Shown here: piece by piece, positions 24,400 to 35,218 of the stretch
Position numbering within the stretch: the first letter of the stretch is position 1
Layout: each line of letters opens with the position of its first letter
DNA from: Limnoperna fortunei
Lineage: Eukaryota > Mollusca > Bivalvia > Mytilida > Modiolidae
Direction: 5' to 3'
NCBI GenBank assembly: GCA_944474755.1
Contig: OX104122.1
Location: forward strand, 9,883,223-9,947,222
Length of the DNA: 64,000 nt
Notes under the pieces: model-generated
Databases searched by the model: none
What the model was told of the DNA's origin: nothing
What the model saw: the letters and a program-made list of their open reading frames with translations, nothing else
Made by a program: the position numbers and the translations under genes

Positions 24400-24920
24400 T
24401 TTGTTGTCTTTGACAGAAAGGTGACACTACTATTCTGGAAATGCTATGCAATAAAGGAGACGTCAATATGTGTAATAAAGCTGGAATATTGCCACTATAT
24501 ATAACATCATATAATGGAAACAAAGACTGTGTTGATTTCTTACTGAACAAAGGAGCAAAAGTAAACATCTCATAATGATGGATCCTCACCACTATATGTA
24601 GCATCACATAAAGGTCACAGTACTATTCTGGAAACGCTATGCAATAAAGGAGATGTCAATCTGTGTAATAAGAATTAATCATCACCACTGTATAAAGCGT
24701 CATATAATGGACACAAAGAATGTGTTGATTTCTTACTTAACAAAAGAGCAAATGTAAATAAATGAACTACTGATGAATTCTCACCACTGTATGGAGCATC
24801 AGAGAAACGTTACACTACTATTCTGGAAATGCTATACAATAAAAAGGGAGATGTAAATCTGTGTAATAAGGATGGGGTAAGACCACTATTTATAGCATCA
24901 TATAATGGATACAAAATGGA
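24400..24920 (+). pseudogene. Ankyrin-repeat pseudogene fragment
   Basis: Alternating 33-residue-like units: ILEMLCNKGDVNMCNK, LYITSYNGNKDCVDFLLNKG, then SPLYVASHKGHSTILETL, SPLYKASYNGHKECVDFLLN, SPLYGASEKRYTTILEML, RPLFIASYNGYK. SPLY.AS..GH...V..LL..GA.VN is the ankyrin consensus. At least three in-frame stops, for example before NDGSSPLY, show it is dead. No flanking exon was recognised. It may be a fragment of a larger ankyrin array or a retrocopy. Confidence 0.75.
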
Positions 24921-25220
24921 TAATCAAACTAGGAGATTTGTGTCGTTTTATAAAACCAGTTGTAATATTAATTTGCAGTTAAAGAATCCTAATTAGGTAT
25001 GATAGTGTTTTGTCTATGAAACCAACAAACTATTACACAGTTGTATTATTGTACTGCTGGTGGACAATTTGTCCCCGAGGACATCATCCGCCCAGTAGCT
25101 TTTTAGCATGATTTACAAGAAAACGTCTTCGTTCGGTTTTCTTTGCTATTTTTTTTTATTATTGTATGCTGGCAAGTGCAAACACTCGGATATAAGCTAT
25201 ATCGTTATAACTGACATGTA

Positions 25221-25508
25221 GTGTAAATGTATTTGTTTTTTTGTTTGTTTGAATGGTGTTTTAACGCCACTTTCAGCAATTTTTCAGCTATTTCATGGCG
25301 TCCAGTTTTTATTGGGGGAGGAAGCCGAGTACCCGGAGAGAACCCCGGACCTGCGGTAGGAAAACTGGCAATCCTTGTCAATTAAGATTGGAGTCGAGTA
25401 CATCCTGCCTGCAGTAAGAATCGAACCCGCAATCCCAGTGTTGACAGACCACGTGATCAATAGTAGACGAACTACCTTGACCACTCGGCCACCGAGGTGT
25501 AAATGTAT
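25221..25508 (-). mobile_element. Full-length tRNA-derived SINE with 12-bp target duplication
   Basis: Flanked by GTGTAAATGTAT at 25221-25232 and again at 25497-25508. The element is 25233-25496. Read on the minus strand it begins with a tRNA-like head: A-box-like TGGCCGAGTGGTCAAGG, then B-box-like GGGTTCGATTC. A unique central body follows (GCAGGTCCGGGG, AAACTGGACGCCATGA, GCTGAAAAATTGCTGAAAG, TGGCGTTAAA) and a CAAACAAAC-type tail. The A- and B-box pair is the known internal pol III promoter. It is the best-preserved of about 14 copies in the window. Confidence 0.85.
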
Positions 25509-25655
25509 ATGTTGAGTGTAGTAAAAATAAACATATAGAATGTAGTGGAAATGTACGTGGTGAATGTAGTGGAAATGTGCGTGTTTAGTGTAATGGAACA
25601 CGTGCATGCTGAATGTAGTTTGTAAATGTACGTGTTAAATGCAGTGGAAATGTGT
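25499..25655. repeat. 24-bp minisatellite, about six units
   Basis: Units around AATGTAGTGGAAATGTACGTGG recur with a 24-nt period. The left edge coincides with the SINE target duplication, so the SINE landed next to or inside this array. The minus-strand frame rich in HFHYIH is an artefact. Confidence 0.7.
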
Positions 25656-25659
25656 ATTT

Positions 25660-27082
25660 TGAAATATTATTAATTGATAATTTTGCTGTATTTTAGTTTG
25701 TCCAAAGTGTACCACCTGATATTTTGTATTTTGGCGGATTTACTGATTCATTGCGAATTGACTTTTGCGGATTGCACGGTTACTAAAAAGAAAACAAAAA
25801 ATTTTGATGATTTTTCTATTTAAAGTGTATTTACTGCAAGCGTATTATTTTTATGAACTTTATTCTCTTGTGTTCAGAAAAATTTACATTTTATATGTAA
25901 AAAGTGTAAGTTATATAGATAATTATTGTTTATAATATGTTTATGTGAAAATCAGATTTTTAATGAAAAGTATATTTACTGGAAGTTAATTATCTTTTAT
26001 GTCCTGCAAACAAAAGTTGGTGGACGTATATAGCTTTTAGGTCTATTATTTCGTCAATTCGTTCGGTCGTCTAACTTTCGAACCTTAGGTTTACCTTTGC
26101 GCTGAAGCTTTTTAGTATAAAGATGACTTCACATTTTCATAAAACTTGGTTAAAAACAGTTACAACATGGTGAGATTTCTTCATTGACAAAATTCTGTAG
26201 GGCTGTACCAAATATTTGGGGGTTTTGTGAACTTAGGGGTGTTTACCAATATTTGCAGGATGTCAGTTTCACAGAGACACATTTTCTTGTTGCATTGTGT
26301 ATTTCTTGTTTTTGTCGTGATATTTATTGTGTATTCATAATATGAAATGTGTGTAACTTATGCCTTCAATGTAGGGTTATTTCATGTTCAATATTTGTTT
26401 GGTTCTTCTGGCAATCGTACATGAATGATTGTTTTCAACTTTTTATATATATTTTATTTACCATATGTTTGATTTTGCTTCAACATGTACTAAACTAAAG
26501 ATATATTTCCCCGTAAAAGTCTTAACATTAAAATTGTACTGATACCTTCTGAGGCAGGCCAACAGACATCCACAGATCATATTGTTTTATACCGTTAACT
26601 GTATGTGCAGTTTTGTGAACCTCTGAAAATATAAGTTTTTTAATGTTAAGAATAAAAGTGTTTATTTTTCTTTTACCTTTGATACTGAACAAAACACTTA
26701 ATGCCAAGAAATGATTGTTCGTTTTATATAACATCTTACTGTACAATTTAACCCTACAAATTATAGTACAGTACCTGTCCTTATTGATCATAAATAGCAG
26801 TGTTTTGTTAACGCAGCATTACTAATTTCTGTGTTCACATGATAGGCAAAGAAGAAACATTAATTTACTGTGTATCGTCCTTAACAAAACAAAAAAACAA
26901 TGTTTTTAACATCTATTTTTATTACTAGAGGTGCAGATGTATACACTGGCTTCCAAACAGCCACTTTGTTATTTTTTTAGAATCCCTCCTTTGTGAACTT
27001 TTAAAGTTTAATCTTTTCCTCTAAAAGCAATTGGCCAATAGATCAGTTGCAGAAAACAAGGTCATGACCTTACTGATAAGAG
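25660..27082. other. Intergenic AT-rich stretch, nothing recognised
   Basis: No coding or splice pattern that I can support. The patch near 26000-26240 (ACGTATATAGCTTTTAGGTC, TCGTTCGGTCGTC) may be part of an older dispersed repeat. Confidence 0.4.
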
Positions 27083-27274
27083 CAGTTGGTACAAACATTC
27101 CAGCTGCTACACACATATTATATATAGTTTATCAGTGTGCCTTCAAGTGGTTAATTGTTGTTATTTATTCTATTAAAATCATGATTGTTTTTTAAAATGG
27201 TAACAAAATGATGCCGATGGGGAAGATGTAATTTTGACAGTAGATATAGTATTAAAGATTATATGACAAATGTA

Positions 27275-28135
27275 TTTTTTGTTCCTTTTCCAAAACCTCA
27301 TATAAACAAGAATAAATGTTTAAACTGGTTAAGAAATGTGGAAGACCTTTTGAACAATTAAATATCAACAAGATAGACAAATACAAATATGTTTTTTTCA
27401 AAGGTAAGTAAACTTTATTTATATTGAACAAATGATTTTAATAATTAATAATAACATTATTATTATAATATAATGATAATCAAACTGAACAAAAGTGATC
27501 TGGTTTTGTATTTGTTTTTGGTTTATTATTTATTATGAGCTAAATTAATTCCATTTCATTATTGTTTAAACAGCTTTTCATTAATCTTTCTTATTATAGT
27601 TACAGTGCTAAATAATTATCTAAATGTAATTACAGATATTATCTTTATATTCAAATAGCATTTTTGTGGTGGGAATGGTTCAACTAGTGATTTTCCACAC
27701 CCAATAACTGCTGACCCTTATGATTTTAAAAAAACCAAGAAAACGACCAAAAGAAAGCTAAGGGAACCATTGCCTGTTAAAACAAAAATAAGCAAACTTT
27801 CGGCAGCAGAGACACTTGTAAGTCTTCAAGATGATGAGCAGCCTTCACGTTCGACTTCAGATCAAAATGAACCTGTTATGTATATTGCTGAACCTTTACC
27901 AGAGCTGAATCCAATACATCCAGAAGATCCATTTGACTTTGGGAACTATGATTTGTTATGCGAAAATTGTGGCTATAAACTTGAATTTAGATATAAAAAG
28001 GAAAAAATTAATTCCAAAGACATAATTTTATTAAAGAAATATTATCAACTGACAAAGTATTTGAATTGAGCCACCTAGGGTATTTGTTTGGTGTCTCACC
28101 GAGTCATGTTAGTAGAATGATCCCATCCTCAAACA
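27275..28135 (+). pseudogene. THAP-like transposase remnant
   Basis: The first segment (about 27280-27401) reads FVPFPKPHINKNKCLNWL, a one-base shift, CGRPFEQLNINKID and VFFK before a GTAAGT donor at 27402. The second begins after a TAG acceptor near 27659: HFCGGNGSTSDFPHP, DPYDFKKTKKTTKRKL, then a 99-codon open frame with CENCGYKLEFRYKKEK. After another shift it ends HLGYLFGVSPSHVSRM and a stop near 28142. FPKP...W and HF..G..(D/S)FPHP match the second half of a THAP zinc domain. GYLFGVS.S.VSR is the usual HTH preceding a DDE_4 transposase domain. Confidence 0.5.
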
Positions 28136-28194
28136 TGGAATAACCTTCCATTTTCTGATAGTTTCTAAGTTTTTCAGATCAAACTCTTTAAATG

Positions 28195-28491
28195 TCAAAA
28201 GATAATTGTAAAGTAAAAAATTGAAATAGGAGGTAAGATTGATAAATCTGATGACAAGTTGTGCAAAATAGCTGGATTTTTCATTAATTTTCCTTCTGTT
28301 TTGTTAAGTTTATCATTGAGCCAGTCTTTGTTTTGATTTAATCCGCCAGGGTAAATTTCCAAATTAATATCAACAGCTGCCTCACCTAATTTCAATAATT
28401 CATGTCTTCTACTGTTTGATGCTATTACTCCTCTATCTTTTAAAAATTTCTGCAAATCTGATACTTTTAAAATATTAAAATTATAATCCAT
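28195..28491 (-). CDS. SAP-domain-like ORF inside the TIR element
   Basis: ATG at 28491 on the minus strand, 98 codons, uninterrupted. MDYNFNILKVSDLQKFLKDR followed by GVIASNSRRHELLKLGEAAV resembles a SAP motif (L.V.DL..FLK.RG...S..+..L..L), a helix-loop-helix that binds DNA in chromatin proteins. It starts 61 bp inside the right TIR and converges on the THAP-like remnant. The last residues (ISIFYFTIIF) may be intron read-through. It is possibly the accessory protein of the transposon. SAP call moderate; role inferred. Confidence 0.5.
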   Translation of the reverse strand: MDYNFNILKVSDLQKFLKDRGVIASNSRRHELLKLGEAAVDINLEIYPGGLNQNKDWLNDKLNKTEGKLMKNPAILHNLSSDLSILPPISIFYFTIIF

Positions 28492-28570
28492 TTTTCATTA
28501 CAAGTGTATTAATTTTCCCTTGTGGTACAATGTTAATCTGTGTAGCTGATAAGAATGTTTGTACCAACTG

Positions 28571-30256
28571 GACGTGACTAAACACAGATGCTACTATGGA
28601 GATAAAATTTCTGCAAATCCACTATTGAAAAGCAACTTGGGATAGATGGTTCTCTTTTCATAAGCGCTAGAGATACTTTAATTCCTATAAATATTTAATA
28701 TGTCTTTATTCTGCATCGAAGCAAGGTCAGGATGAACTGTAAGTCATGACAAGGAGTGGTTCAACATAATTAAATGCATACACTTGCTCAACATACAAAT
28801 GTACAAACAGTAGTAATTATTACTAAACTGGTATGGGTGATACTTAGACCTGTATCGGTTCTATCCTTCTACAATTTGGCAGATACATCTTTAATTCAAC
28901 TAAGATAAATGTCATTATTACAAGTGTGGACAAGAAAAATGTCTTGCTTATGTTCCAATTAATCAAAATTAGCATCATATAAATAACAAATTATCACAAG
29001 ATTAAAAATAGTCCGGCTCTGATGCAGTCACGGGTGTCAGTATCAAATGACACCGAGCAGATTGTCATGATCGGCTTACGAGCAATCTATATACCAACTA
29101 CTTTCTTACTACCTTGCATGGTTACAGACCAGATCCAAAATTTTAAATGTTAGCCGTAGAACATACAAGAAGTGGTCAAGATCAGGTGACACCTTTGACA
29201 CTGTCATGTACTAATCAACAGCAACCTATATGCCAAGCTTCCTATAGCTACCATGTATGGTTACTACGTAACTGTCTAAATCCAAATAACTTAAGTGACC
29301 GACCGTCAACTACTTATTATAATCTATAACTGAACCAAAATTGATGGTCCTATGTGTTATAAAGATAAAGCAAGAACAACGGGTTTATGTCTCGCCTTAA
29401 GAGATATGCGTCGCAGCGAGACAACTAGATTTAATAGGGATTGTGATATATCACGTTTTTTGGTAACTTGATTGTTTTGCAAGTGTTGCCGTATATGCAA
29501 TTATAGCTTATCTTGACATAAATTTCCCCTCTGATACCACTGAGCCAATATAAGTCACTGTGGTGGGTGGTCCATAAGTTTCCCTCTATGAATTTATCAT
29601 AAAGGTAAGCCTTTTTTCAATTAAGATGGCAACCAAAATTAAAATAGGGGATTATTGTCCTGGCGCATTCTGCTTCAACTCTAAGGAATGCAACTGAAAA
29701 GCTATATCGGTAATTAACATATATTAGGTTTTTACTGAAAACGCATAGAATTTTTGGTGTTGTAGAGAATGCAAACAATGCTTATATGACATCTAAAATT
29801 GAAACGAAATCTTCCTTTGGAACACATGACCCTCATTTAGATAATTTTTGGAAGATCCACTAACACAATTTGTCGGCAAAAAATTGACAAGATGTATTGA
29901 AGTGGCAAAAGTCGGTACATTTTATGGACAAAGCGAGACAACTCCGGAACAAGATTTGACATTATATAGTGACACTTTTCCTAAAATTTTAATTACTGAT
30001 ACAACCGCAGTGGAAATATAATTTTTCAAATTATATTCTGACCATCAGCTTTTTAACTCATTTTCATCACTTTTAAACAATAATTTAAATGATTTCATAT
30101 ACTTTTAAGAAAGTTTCATTCATAGTAAAAAGGTTTTGAAAGAAACCACTACATTCACATTGAACATTACAAATAGAACAAGTCGCAATTTATTATTTAT
30201 TCTAAATAAGGGCTAAAAACAGAAATTTCATATTTATCCAGAATTTAAAGGAAAAT
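28571..30256. other. Intergenic stretch, no gene recognised
   Basis: AT-rich. A short patch at 29375-29425 (GTCTCGCCTTAAGAGATA, CGCAGCGAGACAAC) forms a partial inverted arrangement. An open frame of 60 codons at 29147-29329 has no similarity that I recognise and probably arises by chance. Confidence 0.4.
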
Positions 30257-33200
30257 AGGATACGGTTGGCGTAAAACGTGGTACCGACGGCGAGGGTACC
30301 ACCAAGTATATAGTGGTTGGTGTTAAGACTCGGAAGCGACGGCGAGGGTACAAACAAAGTATTTAGTGGTTTGCGTTAAAGTTGTAACTGAAGGCGATAC
30401 TACAACCAAAGTATATAGTGGTTGGCGTAAGACTTGGCACCGACGGCAAGAGTACAACCAAAGAATATAGTGATTGAGTCAAGACTTGGTAGCGTCGGCG
30501 AGAGTACAACCAAAGTATACAGTGGTTGGCATCAAGACTTGATACCGACGGTAGAGTACAACCAAAGTATATAGTGGTTGGAGTGAAGACTTGGTAGCGA
30601 CGGCAAGAGTACAACCAAAGAATATAATGGTTCGCGTACGACTTGGTTCCGACAGCGAGGGTACAACCAAAGTATATAGTGGTTGGCGTCAAGACTTGGT
30701 ACCGACCGCGAGGGTACAACCAAAGCATACAGTGGTTATCGTCAAGACCTGGTACCGACTGCGAGGGTACAACCAACACCCAAAGTATATAGTGGTTGGC
30801 GTCAAGACTTGTTACCGACCGCGAGTGTACAACCAAAATATACAGTGGTTGGCGTCAAGGCTTGCTACCGACTGCGAGGATACAACAAAAGTATATGGTG
30901 GTTGGCGTCAAGACCTGGAACCGACGGCGAGGATACAACCAACGTAAATAGTGGTTGGCGTAAGACTTGGTACCGACGGCAAGAGTACAACCAAAGTATA
31001 TGGTGGTTGGTTGGCCTAAGACTTGGCACCGACGTCGAGAGTACAATCAAAGAATATAGTGATTGAGTCAAGACTTGGTAGCGTCGGTGAGAGTACAACC
31101 AAAGTATACAGTGGTTGGTATTAAGACTTGATACCGACGGTAGAGTACAACCAAAGTATATAGTTGTTGGAGTGAAGACTTGGTAGCGACGGCAAGAGTA
31201 CAACCAAAGAATATAATGGTTCGCGTATGACTTGGTTCCAAAAGAGAGGGTACAACCAAAGTATATAGTGGTTCGCGTCAAGACTTGGTACCGACCGCGA
31301 GGGTACAACCAAAGCATACAGGGGTTATCGTCAAGACCTGGTACCGACTGCGAGGGTACAACCAACATTCAAAGTATATAGTGGTTGGCGTCAAGACTTG
31401 TTACCGACCGCGAGTGTACAACCAAAATATATAGTGGTTGGCGTCAAGGCTTGCTACCGACTGCGAGGATGCAACCAACGTATATAGTGGTTGGAGTAAG
31501 ACTTGGTACCGACGGCTAGAGTACAACCAAAGTATATGGTGGCTGGCATAAGACTTGGTACCGACGGCGAGGATACAACCAAAGTATATAGTGGTTGGCG
31601 TCACGACTTGGTACCGACAGCAAGAGAACAACCAAACTATATATTGGTTGGCGTCACGACTTGGTACCGACGGCAAGAGTACAACCAAAGTATATAGTGG
31701 TTGGAGTCACGACTTGGTACCGACGGCAAAAGTACAACTAAAGTATATAGATGTTGGCGTCACGACTTGGTACCGACGGCGAGGGTACAACCAACGTATA
31801 TAGTGGTTGAAATAAGACTTGGTACCGACGGTAAGAGTACAACCAAAGTATAGAGTGGCTGGCGTAAGACTTGGTACCGACGGCGAGGGTACAAACAATG
31901 TATATATTGTTTGACTCCAAGACTTGATTCCGACTTTGAGGGAGCAACCAAAGTATAGAGTGGTTGAAGTCAAGTCTTGGTACCGACGGCAAGAGTACAA
32001 CCAAAGTATACAGGGGTTGGCGCCAAGACTTGATATCGACGGCTAGGATATAACCAAAGTGTATAGTGGTAAGAGTCAAGGCTTGGTACCGACGGCAAGG
32101 GTACGACCAAAGTATATATTTGGAAATGACGGCGAAACTACAGTCAAAGTATATAGTGGTTAGAGTCCTGACTAGGTAGCGACGGCGAGAGTACAACCAA
32201 AGTATATAGTGGTTGGATTCAAGATTAGATACCGACGGTGAGAGTACAATCAAAGAAAATATTTTGGTTGGAGTCACGACTTGGTAGCGAAGGCAAGAGT
32301 ACAACCAAAGTATATGGTGGTTGGCGTAAAACTTGGTACCGACGGCGAGGGTACAACCAAAGTATATAGTGGTTGGATTCAAGATTAGATACCGACGGTG
32401 AGAGTACAATCAAAGAAAATATTTTGGTTGGAGTCACGACTTGGTAGCGAAGGCAAGAGTACAACCAAAGAATATAATTATTAGCGTAAGACTTGGTTCT
32501 GACGGCGAGGGTACAACCAAAGTATATATTGTTGGCGTCAAGAATTTGTGCCGACCGCGAGGGTACAACCAAAATATACAGTGGTTGTCGTCAAGACCTG
32601 GAACCGACTGCGAGGGTACAACCAAAGTATATAGTGGTTGAATTCAAGTCTTGGTACCGGCGGCAGGAGTACAACCAAAGTATACAGGGATTGGCGCCAA
32701 GACTTGATATCGACGGCTAGGGTATAACCAAAGTGTATAGTGGTAGTAGTCAAGGCTTGGTACCGACGCAAGGGTACGACCAAAGTATATATTGGTTGAT
32801 GCCAAGACTTGATACCGACTGCGAGAGTACAAACAAAGTATAGAGTGGTTGTAGTACGACCAAGTTGTTAGAGTCAAGATTTGGAAATGACGTCGAAACT
32901 ACAGCCAAAGTATATAGTGGTTAGAGTCCTGACTTGGTAGCGACGGCGAGAGTACAGCCAAAGAATATTGTGGTTAGAGTCCTGACTTGGTAGCGACGGC
33001 GAGAGTACAGCCAAAGTATATAGTGGTTAGAGTCCTGACTTGGTAGCGACGGCGAGAGTACGGCCAAAGAATATTGTGGTTAGAGTCCTGACTTGGTAGC
33101 GACGGCGAGAGTACAGCCAAAGTATATAGTGGTTAGAGTCCTGACTTGGTAGCGACGGCGAGAGTACAGCCAATGTATATAGTGGTTAGAGTCCTGACTT

Positions 33201-34358
33201 GGTAGCGACGGTGAGAGTACAACCAAAGTATATAGTGGTTGGATTCAAGATTAGATACCGACGGTGAGAGTACAATCAAAGAAAATATTTTGGTTGGAGT
33301 CACGACTTGGTAGCGAAGGCAAGAGTACAACCAAAGTATATGGTGGTTGGCGTAAAACTTGGTACCGACGGCGAGTGTACCACCAAAGTATATAGTGGTT
33401 GGCGTCAAGACTCGGAAGCGATGGCGAGGGTACAAGCAAAGTATATGGTGGTTGGCGTCAAGACTTGGAACCGACGGCGAGGGTACAACCAAAGTATATT
33501 GTTTGATGTTTGTTTGATGGTGTTTAACGCCACTTTCAGCAATTTTTCAGCTATATCATGGCGTCCAGTTTTTATTGGGGGAGGAAGCCGGAGTACCCGG
33601 AGAAAACCCCCGACCTGCGGTAACCAAAGTATATGGTGGTTGGCGTAAAACTTGGTACCAACGGCGAGGATACAACCAAAGTATATAGTGGTTGGCGTCA
33701 CGACTTGGTAGCGAAGCCAAGAGTACAACCAAAGTATATAGTGGTTGGAGTCACGACTTGGTACCGACGGCAAAAGTACAACTTAAGTATATATATGTTG
33801 GCGTCACGACTTGGTACCGACGGTGAGAGTACAACCAAAGTATATAGTGGTTGGCGCCAAGACTTGATATCGACGGCTAGGGTATAACCAAAGTGTATAG
33901 TGGTAGGAGTCAAGACTTGGAAGCGACGGCGAGGGTACAACCAAAGTATATGGTGGTTGACTTGGTACCGACGGTGAGGATACAACTAATGTATATAGTG
34001 GTTGGCGTAAGACTTGGTACCAACGGCGAGAGCACTACCAAAGTATATAATGGTTGGCTTAAGACTTGGGACCGACGGCGAGAGAACAACCAATTTATAT
34101 AGTGGTTGGCGTAAGAATTGGTACCGACGGCGAGCGTACAACAAAAGTTTATAGTGGTTGGCGTAAGACTTGGTACCGACGGCTAGGGTACAACCAAAGT
34201 ATATAGTGGTTGGCGTAAGACTTGGTACCAAAGGTGAGGGTACAACCAAAGTATATAGTGGTTGGCGTCAAGACGTGGTACCGACGACGGGGGTACAACC
34301 AAAGTATATAAAGGTTGGCGTAAGACTTGGTACCGACGGCGAGGGTACAACCAAAGTA
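30257..34358. repeat. 53-bp-period satellite array of about 75 units
   Basis: Units carry in order GTACAACCAAAGTATATAG, TGGTTGGCGTCAAGACTTGG and TACCGACGGCGAGG, with a 53-nt period. Each unit contains arms CAACCA and TGGTTG around a 10-nt spacer and, in most, a GGTACC palindrome. Higher-order structure: a roughly 590-bp block (about 11 units) is duplicated (from about 30430 and from about 31019); a 106-bp dimer repeats near 32890-33200; a two-unit variant with GATTCAAGATTAGATACC recurs at about 32215, 32375 and 33241. Many overlapping open frames on both strands arise from the repeat. A headless SINE interrupts it at 33500-33620. Confidence 0.95.
33487..33634 (-). mobile_element. Headless SINE copy inside the satellite
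   Basis: The element is 33500-33620 and holds only the tail half of the SINE: GGTGTTTAACGCCACTTTC through CGACCTGCGG. It is flanked by AACCAAAGTATAT at 33487-33499 and 33622-33634. That word is also part of the satellite unit, so the flanks could be target duplication or simply array sequence. The missing tRNA head starts at the same internal junction as in two other copies. Confidence 0.75.
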
Positions 34359-35180
34359 CTGTGGTTTCATTTTTATTTGACGGGTATTATTTTTGTCGTT
34401 TGTCGTTTTCGTGGTGTGGACAAATCCACGAAATTAAGAATTTAACGAATAATGACCCCTAAAAATCTATAATGACGGTAAAGTGACATGAGAACTACGA
34501 TGGTACGGTTGTTTACATGACGACTGATGTTCAAAGGACATTGTAATATTGATATGTTTTCGATAGAGAGTACAATTTTGCATTATGAACAACTTTATTG
34601 TGTTTATTACACAGAAATAAAATTGAAAAAAAACTTTGTTGTTAGTTTTAATTGTATAACTCCCTCAGTAATGGAAGTACTTCCTGTTGTGCCGTTCCTT
34701 TGTAAAGTGTTGATGTATAAACACGTTTCAAAATCATTTTCTTAATTAAAATAACTATCAATAAAGCAATATGTTAACACCTTATATACTAATTACTATA
34801 TTTAAAAACCAGTAATTATATCATCAATTTTATTTTCAAATAAACAAACTTAATCTTTGCCCAGGGAATTTACGACGCAAGTACAAAGAAGTGTTTATTT
34901 AAGTTGGTTTTAATAAAATGATATGCTTATTATGTTAATTATGTTTACGGTTACAAAACAAAATCTGTTTAATCCTATTTACTTCATGTTAGTTTAAAAA
35001 CAAAACGGTCAATTAGAAATGAACAGACTAACACTGTTCGAGAATACCGAAAATTGTAAACAATTCCGTCATGTTTCATTTTTCACTGTTTGCGCGAACC
35101 ACGAATTTAAGAATCCCAAGTAATGTCGTTTTTCCTACAAACGCGAAAATTGATACCCACGAAAATTAATGAAACCACAG
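34359..35180. mobile_element. 822-bp non-autonomous DNA transposon (MITE-like) in the satellite
   Basis: The ends are CTGTGGTTTCATT at 34359-34371 and AATGAAACCACAG at 35168-35180. Similarity continues inward: GACGGGTATTATTTTTG on the left against the reverse complement of the right, CGTGGGTATCAATTTTCG. No transposase is recognised inside; the 72-codon frame at 34527-34745 has no visible motif. Satellite sequence lies on both sides, so the insertion is younger than the array. An exact target duplication is unclear (GTA/GTT at the edges). Confidence 0.75.
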
Positions 35181-35218
35181 GTTACAACTAAAGTATATAG
35201 TGGTTGGTGTCAAGACTT
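35181..35218. repeat. Orphan 53-bp satellite unit beyond the MITE
   Basis: TTACAACTAAAGTATATAG then TGGTTGGTGTCAAGACTTG continues the satellite after the 822-bp insertion, marking the original right edge of the array. Confidence 0.85.

Larger units (their letters stand above)
27083..28570. mobile_element. DNA transposon with 18-bp TIRs, THAP-like and SAP-like coding remnants
   Basis: Perfect inverted repeats: CAGTTGGTACAAACATTC at 27083-27100 and its reverse complement at 28553-28570. Imperfect similarity continues inward to GCTACACA. Inside, the plus strand has THAP-like text and a HTH-like YLFGVSPSHVSRMI; the minus strand has a 98-codon ORF with a SAP-like motif. An inverted-repeat element carrying THAP, HTH and DDE parts fits cut-and-paste transposons. 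The DDE core is missing, so this copy is non-autonomous. I could not find a matching target duplication. Confidence 0.7.

Noticed and set aside
25390..25496. Functional tRNA gene at the SINE head
   Set aside because: A and B boxes are present but no complete cloverleaf with a proper acceptor stem could be drawn, and the sequence continues into the SINE body with target duplications outside.
25293..25607. 104-codon minus frame over the full-length SINE and adjacent minisatellite
   Set aside because: The frame spans two unrelated repeats. Similar frames recur over other SINE copies (for example 40707-40889 and 44776-45000) and reflect the SINE body.
30363..34249. Dozens of overlapping open frames of 60-223 codons on both strands (texts such as YILWLYPRRRYQV)
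   Set aside because: They are all reading frames of the 53-bp satellite. They overlap on both strands, have no stable start and vary exactly with unit composition.
30257..34358. Possible CRISPR array
   Set aside because: The host is eukaryotic, the units are contiguous with no unique spacers, and the whole 53 bp is repeated.
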